Source: Gnetum montanum
Lineage: Eukaryota > Streptophyta > Gnetopsida > Gnetales > Gnetaceae
Assembly: GCA_015680685.1 (NCBI GenBank)
Contig: MNCI01022386.1
Span: 443,787-507,786, forward strand
DNA: 64,000 nt
Direction: 5' to 3'
Position numbers and translations under genes: made by a program. Numbering within the stretch: position 1 is the first letter of the stretch; each line of letters begins with the position of its first letter. The notes beneath the pieces are model-generated. The model was not told where the DNA came from, made no database searches, and was given only the letters and a program-made list of their open reading frames with translations. Positions 58,261 to 64,000 of the stretch are shown piece after piece.

Positions 58261-58890
58261 CATGCGGCCCAAAAAGGCCTTAAACTAGCCTGTGGCCCAA
58301 AAAGGCCTTAAACTAACACATGGCCCAGTACGGATTTAAACTACCATGTATAGCCCGAAAAGGCCCTAAACTACTGCTTTTCGCATTGTTTTCTATTTCA
58401 CTTGTGCATTTAGGTTCTTTTTTCAGCAGTTACTACTTGACATTGTGTTCTCTTGTTTCTTCTTTTACAAGATCACCTAGACGTACGTGCATGCATCCAC
58501 ACCTTGTCCTGGCATCATGATGGTAAACTGATATCATAGAAAGTCCTAGCATCATGACTTAAAACTGATACCACAGACACGTCCTGACATCATGATGGTA
58601 AACTGATACCACAGACTCATCTTGGCATCATGATGGTAAACTGATACCACAGATATGTCCCGATGTTATGAAGATAAACTAACACCACACAGTTCTGTCT
58701 GGCATGACACTAAACTACCACAGTTATCTACCAGAGTCCACTAAGACTATAAACTATCTTGCCTCTTCATAGTCCACCATGACTATAAACTAGCACTATG
58801 CTGTTCGCTACGATGCTAAACTGGAAACATCCAAAGGGTTATGATGTAAAACTAATCCATGACAGTCTGCTAAGACTATAAACTGGCAAC
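58261..58890 (+). repeat. array of short repeats ending in TAAACT
   Basis: Three sub-arrays in line. Positions 58261-58375 have four units of about 30-40 bases around GGCCCAAAAAGGCCTTAAACT. Positions 58508-58730 have units of about 47 bases around GGCATCATGATGGTAAACTG and ATACCACAGA. Positions 58730-58890 have looser units around GACTATAAACT. All share a TAAACT(A/G) end. Confidence 0.85.
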
Positions 58891-59491
58891 ACCGTCATTG
58901 GCCCATTGATTTTTTACTGCAATCAATAACTTGTCTTCATCTAAAACCTGCTACATGATTCACCACATGGACTCTGATGACTATGATGTTGCTTATTTTG
59001 TTTGCCTAAAGTTTAACATGGTGCCTCCATCCCATTGGCTGTATTCATGTTTAAAGTATTTTAGACTAACTCACTTATGGTTTTCTTGTGCTCTTGGAGT
59101 TGTGTTTGTAGGATAATGCTCTGAGGTGTTCACACACGGATGCACTTCATCACGATGACAAGGTACCACATTGTTCCTGATGCCCGTAACCGGGTCAATC
59201 AAACCGTTCACAAGTACATTGCTTACTCCTAATGCATCCCCTATCCTCCATGCCTTAGTTACATACCATTCATCCCCAAAACTCTCGATGTGTTGTTGCT
59301 CACTGTAACTCTCTAAGCAGTGGCAACACAAAATGATGCACAAAACATGATGACAAGCATGAGTACAGCACTAAAAAAATGCTCTTTCCAAAAAAAAAAA
59401 ACAAAACTATTGGCACTTCCCATACACGCCCTAGGTGGGAAGCTAGTTATCTTAAAAGAAACACTCGTGTCTTAAACAATCATGTTGCATC
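58891..59491 (+). other. unresolved G 3' region
   Basis: Noncoding by inspection, with a short A-run near 59390. Nothing recognised. Confidence 0.45.
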
Positions 59492-59648
59492 TCATCACGT
59501 GGCTTTGACAGTTGATAACGGGTTCCCTTAAACATGGCACAAGGGTCTCGTTTCTCCAAGGGACGCACTTCCTCACTACGTGGCTTTGGTTGTTTATAAC
59601 AGATTCCCTAAACGCAGCACAAGGGTCATGTTTCTCCAAAGAACGCAC
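59492..59648 (+). repeat. tandem duplication of about 78 bp
   Basis: Two units share CGTGGCTTTG, TATAAC-like, GATTCCCTTAAAC, GCACAAGGGTC and GTTTCTCCAA, ending ACGCACTTCC. Confidence 0.85.
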
Positions 59649-59929
59649 TTCCCATGCCTTGGTTCCAAGTCTGCTAGATAGTGGCTATCGACAGGGACTA
59701 ACATGACTTGTTCACATGAGAGCATCCTTCTCTTGCATCCCTCTCCCTCAGTCTAAATGAAATGATCCCACGATCAACCCTTGATCCCTCCTGGTCACAA
59801 CCCGCATGTACTCCTAAATACTATGCGATGACATCCAGCCACGACCAACGGACAGTGCTGGATGCCAAGTCGATCGTGGTGTTTTGTACTTCTTTGTCAA
59901 TGCCTCTCAGGTAGATTCCTCTAGGCTTC

Positions 59930-59945
59930 AACAAAGAAGGGCCAA
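59930..59945 (+). promoter_or_regulatory. polypurine tract of element G
   Basis: CAACAAAGAAGGGCCAA lies directly before the 3' LTR start TGAAAAC. It is purine-rich and in the right place. Confidence 0.75.
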
Positions 59946-61895
59946 TGAAAACACCACAAAAATTTTAGTAACACTTCCAGACAATTTGTGAGCTTTTGAA
60001 GTAGCCTCAAATGGCCCAAAATGGAGCAAGAAAGGTCCCCCAAGGGCCCACAGATGACTACAACAAGTCTCGGCATCAAGAATCAAGGGTTTTAGGTCCA
60101 AAAAGTGCAAGTTTGGTTACACACACTTTGGTCACGCTGCCCAACGTATGACTAGCGTGTGTACAGCGTGACCAATCTTTGGAGCCCCAAAATCGTGTCC
60201 AAATGGACCAAATTTGGGCACGCAGACCCCCCTTGAGCATCACCGGAGTCCCCTGTAGCTCCCAGCATCTAGAACCTTGAAATTCAAGCTTAAAATCACA
60301 TGTTTTGAGCCACTTTCAGTTGGTCATGCTAGGGTCATGCTGCACAGCGTGACCACAGTGTGACAAAAAAAATAGGATAAATCAACCATTTTTAGGCATC
60401 ATCTTCGACATCTGAGTAACCCCCAGAGATAGAAAACACTTATACATGTTCACAAGCTTCAAAAACTCACAATTTGGGCCTTAAACATGGTATTTTCAAT
60501 TGGTCATGCTAAGGTCACGCTGTGCAGCATGACCACAGCATGACCAAACCAAACAGGTGAAAAATAGTAGCAAAATGGAGTCAAATTCAGCATCCAGGCC
60601 ACCCTGGAGAGTAGGTAGCAATTGAGCATTAAGAAAATAGGCATTAGCATTCAAAAATTAACTCAAAATAGGGCATAAACATTTGGTCATGTTAAGGTCA
60701 AGTTGAGGTCATGCTGGGTAGCGTGACCACAACGTGACCAATCAAAAGTATGCCAAAAAACCTCCAAATCAGCTCAAAATAGATGTGCAAAACCCTCTCG
60801 ACCTTAGGCATGCAGATCCACTCCGAAAATGGATCTCACAGGTCAAAAATGGGCTCAAAATGCATCATGAACATTGGACATGCTGATGGTCACGTTGGCA
60901 CGCTGACACCAGCGTAAACACTGGGATGCTAGAACGCTGGACGGTAGACGTTGATGCTAGGACATGCTGCAAACATGCCAGAGCTAGATCCATGCATGAT
61001 GGAGGCCTTAGTAGAGAAAAAAAAAACATAGATTTGTAGATTTGGAGGGCAGACATCCAGATCCACTCTTGTACTTTAACATTCTTTGTACATTTTGCAT
61101 TTTTCAGCGTATCAAGCTCTTACACTATGGATTACACACGTCGGCATAAGAGATCTTGGTCATGCTGCATCCTGTACATTGTAAAATTTTGTGCATCTAA
61201 TCAAAATGTTCACACCTATTGCCTGACCCACATTTCCTACATCTGCTAACCATGGATCTTCCACACAGATCTGAATCCCGCGCTCAAACCTGCATAAATA
61301 CCCCAATCTCACACTAAACCAAAGGAGGAAATTTGGGGNNACTTCTGGGTTAGCAATTTTGAGCATCCTCCTCCACATGCTAGGCAACACTTTGTATGCT
61401 AGACACCGAACTTGGTCACACTGAGAAACTTGGGCACACCACCCTGTACGCTGAACAAGTTTTTGGTCACGCTGGATACCTTGGAGCCAAAAACCTGCAC
61501 CTTCCCAGTGTCTGCATTCCCACCGGGGCTAAATGTCTGACTTGTGACAATCCGCAACTACATTTTGACTAGTGCACATTTGTAATCTACATTTTTTAGC
61601 TAGTTTACATTATTTGCATTATTACACTATTTATAGTTGTTTACATTCGTTTCGCTATACATGCTTGTTTACATTCTATTCCGCCATTCGCACTCGTTTA
61701 TGCATAACCTAGCGCATCACAACAACGCACGCTAGGGGAAGTCCTTGTTTGATCTACACGTAGACCATTCAAGGCACTCTTCCTTCATTTATTTCTAGCT
61801 TGCCCTCATGCAAAGGTGGGGTCTTACTGTGTCTTCCATAGATCTCTCGGCGTCCATTTCATTCCAGCCTTGCATCGACGATTTTGGATAGTACA
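59946..61895 (+). repeat. 3' LTR of element G
   Basis: 1950 bp copy of 52273-54248. It contains the two unknown bases at 61339-61340. Ends AGTACA and is followed by GTGGT. Confidence 0.95.
61339..61340. other. unresolved bases (NN)
   Basis: Two Ns after a G run. The matching place in the 5' LTR (53660-53680) is a longer G-rich stretch, so this is probably an assembly problem at a homopolymer. Confidence 0.95.
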
Positions 61896-61900
61896 GTGGT

Positions 61901-62600
61901 GTTGCATTTATAAGAGTCTAGGATGTACATGTTGGATTCTTAACTAGCACAAAGACAAGCATCCAGATGATTACCTTATCCTCAAGGTAATCCAAGGTAG
62001 TTCCACCAACAACAATAAGCTTACTATCCAAGTGGAGCTCCACCACAACCATATGAATAATATCAATAGTGGGACCAACCACAATCATGGGAAATGCCAT
62101 TACCAAGATAGTAATACCCTTATAAGCAACCAAATCCATATGGGTACCATGTTTAGTTACCCATCTCTCTAAGAACTTTTACAAGTCATGCGTCATTCTA
62201 ACATCACTATTACCCTTTAGAGTACCATCAAACTCATTCACCATCTACTAAAGGGGGATACCCATGCCCATACCACCCTCTGCATCTGTCTACACACATG
62301 CCTTTGCCCTCAACCTAGTTACCTCCTGTTCCATTCATGTAGGGTGAAATTCCTCCATAATCACGATAATGAAATGCTACAAGGGTTGTAAATTTACAAC
62401 TAGCTTTTTAGCTGAGTGGTTTAGATAATCAATCTAGGAAATGAACCTTTTTCTAACCCAAAAGTCCTTCCAAACCCTCACAACCTAACATGGTTGGTCG
62501 TCATGTATCTCCAACACCCTCATCATCTGCATCAAACACATTTGAGTGCCCTTCAAACTAAATTCCACCTTGGATCCATACTATGATGTTAACTCATGCT
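61901..62600 (+). pseudogene. gag 3' part of element F
   Basis: Continuation after G. AAGAGTCTAGGATGTACATG aligns with ACAAGAGTCTGGGGTGTATG of C (29180). Then come the Tyr/Pro/Gln-rich tail (PYPQGNP-like) and the linker to protease near 62590. Many stops. Confidence 0.82.
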
Positions 62601-63200
62601 ATTTCCAATTGGATCAAGGTTGGCAATATTCCCATGAAAAGATCCAACCTAGGAAGTCCCCTCATTTACTTATAGATCATTAGACATGAGCTATGCAAGG
62701 CTATTCTTGATTCTAGTTTTGGTGTCAATCTCATCTCCCATGACATGTACAAGGCTTGGAATTTACCACTTCTTAAGAAGAGAAACATCCATCTAGAATT
62801 GGCAAACTAGTTAATCACTATTCCTTTGGAACTAGTGGAGGACATTGTGACCATAGTTTGTGGGTGGTCCTATCCTACTAATTTTCTTGTGATCAAGGTA
62901 TAAAATTCCAAAGGTGACTTCCCCATAATTATGGGAAGGGCATGGTCAAGCATAGTTGATGCACAAATGGGCATACGAGACCTTTCCTTGGAAATCTCCA
63001 AGGAAAATGAATTTAGATGCTTAGAGAAGAAGTGAATTCCATGCATCACTTATAGAAATAATGGGTGCAATTGCATGTGGAAGATCTAGTCCATCCATTT
63101 TACATACATTAAAGCATGCAATTAGTGTGCATAAGACACAGATATCCAAAGGTGTTTGTATGCAGCAACCACAAAATAGGAGGGAACCTAGTGGCTAACA
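62601..63200 (+). pseudogene. protease of element F
   Basis: The active-site loop reads ILDSSFGVNLIS (codons 62709-62717 give Asp-Ser-Ser in place of Asp-Ser-Gly), so the catalytic Gly is lost. It is followed by PLELVEDIVTIVCGWSYPTN and GDFPIIMGRAW, then LSLEISKEN near 62980. Otherwise collinear with C and D. Several stops. Confidence 0.88.
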
Positions 63201-64000
63201 ACTAACTTTGATAGCAATACACTATGCATGGAAGAAATTGAGAGCCTAACATGTGTCTATGTTGAAGGCATGGATGAACTTGAGCAAGTTCATCACCAAC
63301 TCTTTGATGATAAAGATGATGGTAGCTATTGGGGGGAGTTGGAAATCCCTGATAATTTCAAGTAGGAAACCCTAGAGTTAAAAACCTTATTGAACAACAT
63401 GGAGTATTCATTTTTAAAAAATGGTAAACTAGTCATAATCAATGCAAATATTGCTCCTAAATAAAACAATAAGTTATTTTAGGTCATCAATAAGTGGCTA
63501 ATAGCCTTTGCTTGGTCATATCGTGAGCTGATAGGAATCGATCCAAGGATATGCTAGCATCGTATCTACACCAACCTAGCCATTAAGCCAAGAAGATAGC
63601 TGTAGAGGTAGCTAAACCCCAAATTAAAATAGATTGTCAAAGAGGAAATAGAATAACTTCTTAAGGCAGGGTTCATCTATCCCATCACAGATAGTGAGTG
63701 GGTTAGTTCATTCATAATTGTGTCAAAGAAAGATGGTAAGTGGAAAGTCTACATTAACTTCAAGCTATTGAATATGGCAACATTTAAAGATCATTTTCCA
63801 TTTCCATTTTTGGAACAAGTGTTGGACACTATCTCTAGGCATTACTATTATAGCTTCTTGGATGGTTGTTGTGGCAATAACTAGATTCAAGTTGTGCCAA
63901 AAGATCAGGCCAAGACAACATTCATGAGTCCATGGGGCACTTTTTCATATTGTAAGATGCCATTCAGTCTATGCAATGCCACTACAACATTTCAATGCTT
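63201..64000 (+). pseudogene. reverse transcriptase 5' part of element F
   Basis: A linker (MDELEQVHHQL at 63268-63300) is followed, unlike in C and D, by the pol region. It shows ELIGIDPRIC, then LLKAGFIYPITDSEWVSS (from about 63650), VSKKDGKWKVYINFKLLN, DHFPFPFLEQVLDT, YYYSFLDG with the first catalytic Asp, then KTTFMSPWGTFSYCKMPFSL and ATTTFQ at the window end. RT copies element RNA into DNA. The YxDD box lies beyond 64000. Several stops in frame. Confidence 0.93.

Larger units (their letters stand above)
52273..61895 (+). mobile_element. Tat-like non-autonomous element G (gag-protease, long LTRs)
   Basis: Complete element of 9623 bp with perfect GTGGT duplications (52268-52272, 61896-61900) inside F's gag. 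It has two LTRs of about 1.95-1.98 kb starting TGAAAACACCAC and ending AGTACA. The internal region of 5.7 kb holds gag, a CX2HX4HX4C motif and protease, then nearly 2 kb of repeats with no RT, RNase H or integrase. Gag, knuckle and protease types are those of Tat-like Ty3/gypsy elements. Confidence 0.93.
43444..64000 (+). mobile_element. Athila-like element F with pol, host of E and G
   Basis: Plus-strand element: 5' LTR, primer site, leader (interrupted by E at ATTAA), gag (interrupted by G at GTGGT), protease, and RT running off the window. Aligning the leader across E and gag across G restores continuity with element C, which proves the nesting. It is the only copy here with visible RT. 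Numerous stops make it defective. The left flank of the LTR is GAAGG. Confidence 0.9.

Noticed and set aside
58261-58890. CRISPR-like array
   Set aside because: Units vary in body and length, spacers are not unique, no cas genes occur, and the context is a plant retroelement.

Overview
The window reads as intergenic DNA from a large, repeat-rich seed-plant nuclear genome. A gymnosperm is plausible from the density, size and decay of nested Ty3/gypsy elements and a LINE relic, but that is inference. No organellar or bacterial signal is seen. Only one intact-looking host gene is present: a two-exon thioredoxin-like Clot gene on the minus strand (17554-18101), whose WCPDC active site is rebuilt exactly across a GT-AG intron. 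A broken sugar-transporter fragment lies near 37.8-38.3 kb.

Nearly everything else is long terminal repeat (LTR) retrotransposon sequence, mostly one Athila-like lineage. Its marks are LTRs starting TGATGA and ending ACTCATCA, a primer site resembling tRNA-Asp, a CX2CX3HX4C gag knuckle, an Athila-type protease and, where kept, Ty3/gypsy RT and integrase. I resolve three nests, and most junctions carry 5-bp target-site duplications (TSDs). Nest 1 (1-12465): minus-strand element B, with element A inserted in its 3' LTR and a solo LTR in its protease (CCTAT/CCTGT). Nest 2 (18631-about 37650): minus-strand M contains D (19569-33672, TSD GAAGG), which contains C (26357-33314, TSD GAAAG); M also carries a solo LTR (35042-35916, TSD GTAGC). 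Nest 3 (41639-64000): minus-strand H contains plus-strand F, which contains E (44463-50408, TSD ATTAA) in its leader and G (52273-61895, TSD GTGGT) exactly in its gag zinc-knuckle region. F continues past the window end in its reverse transcriptase.

Most elements are non-autonomous. B, C, D and E pass from gag or protease straight into the 3' untranslated region with no RT, RNase H or integrase, and C and D share the same left deletion edge. G, a separate Tat-like element with LTRs near 2 kb, has gag and protease only. M has Athila-type LTR ends but encodes a coiled-coil protein resembling the 'putative plant transposon protein' families instead of gag-pol. Only A (integrase, catalytic Glu changed to Lys) and F (RT) show pol. 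The 3' regions of A, C and D share three evenly spaced TCATGGGGG tracts, a conserved GGGGAGGA block and a splice-acceptor-like site. In E that site opens a frame of about 147 codons with one stop.
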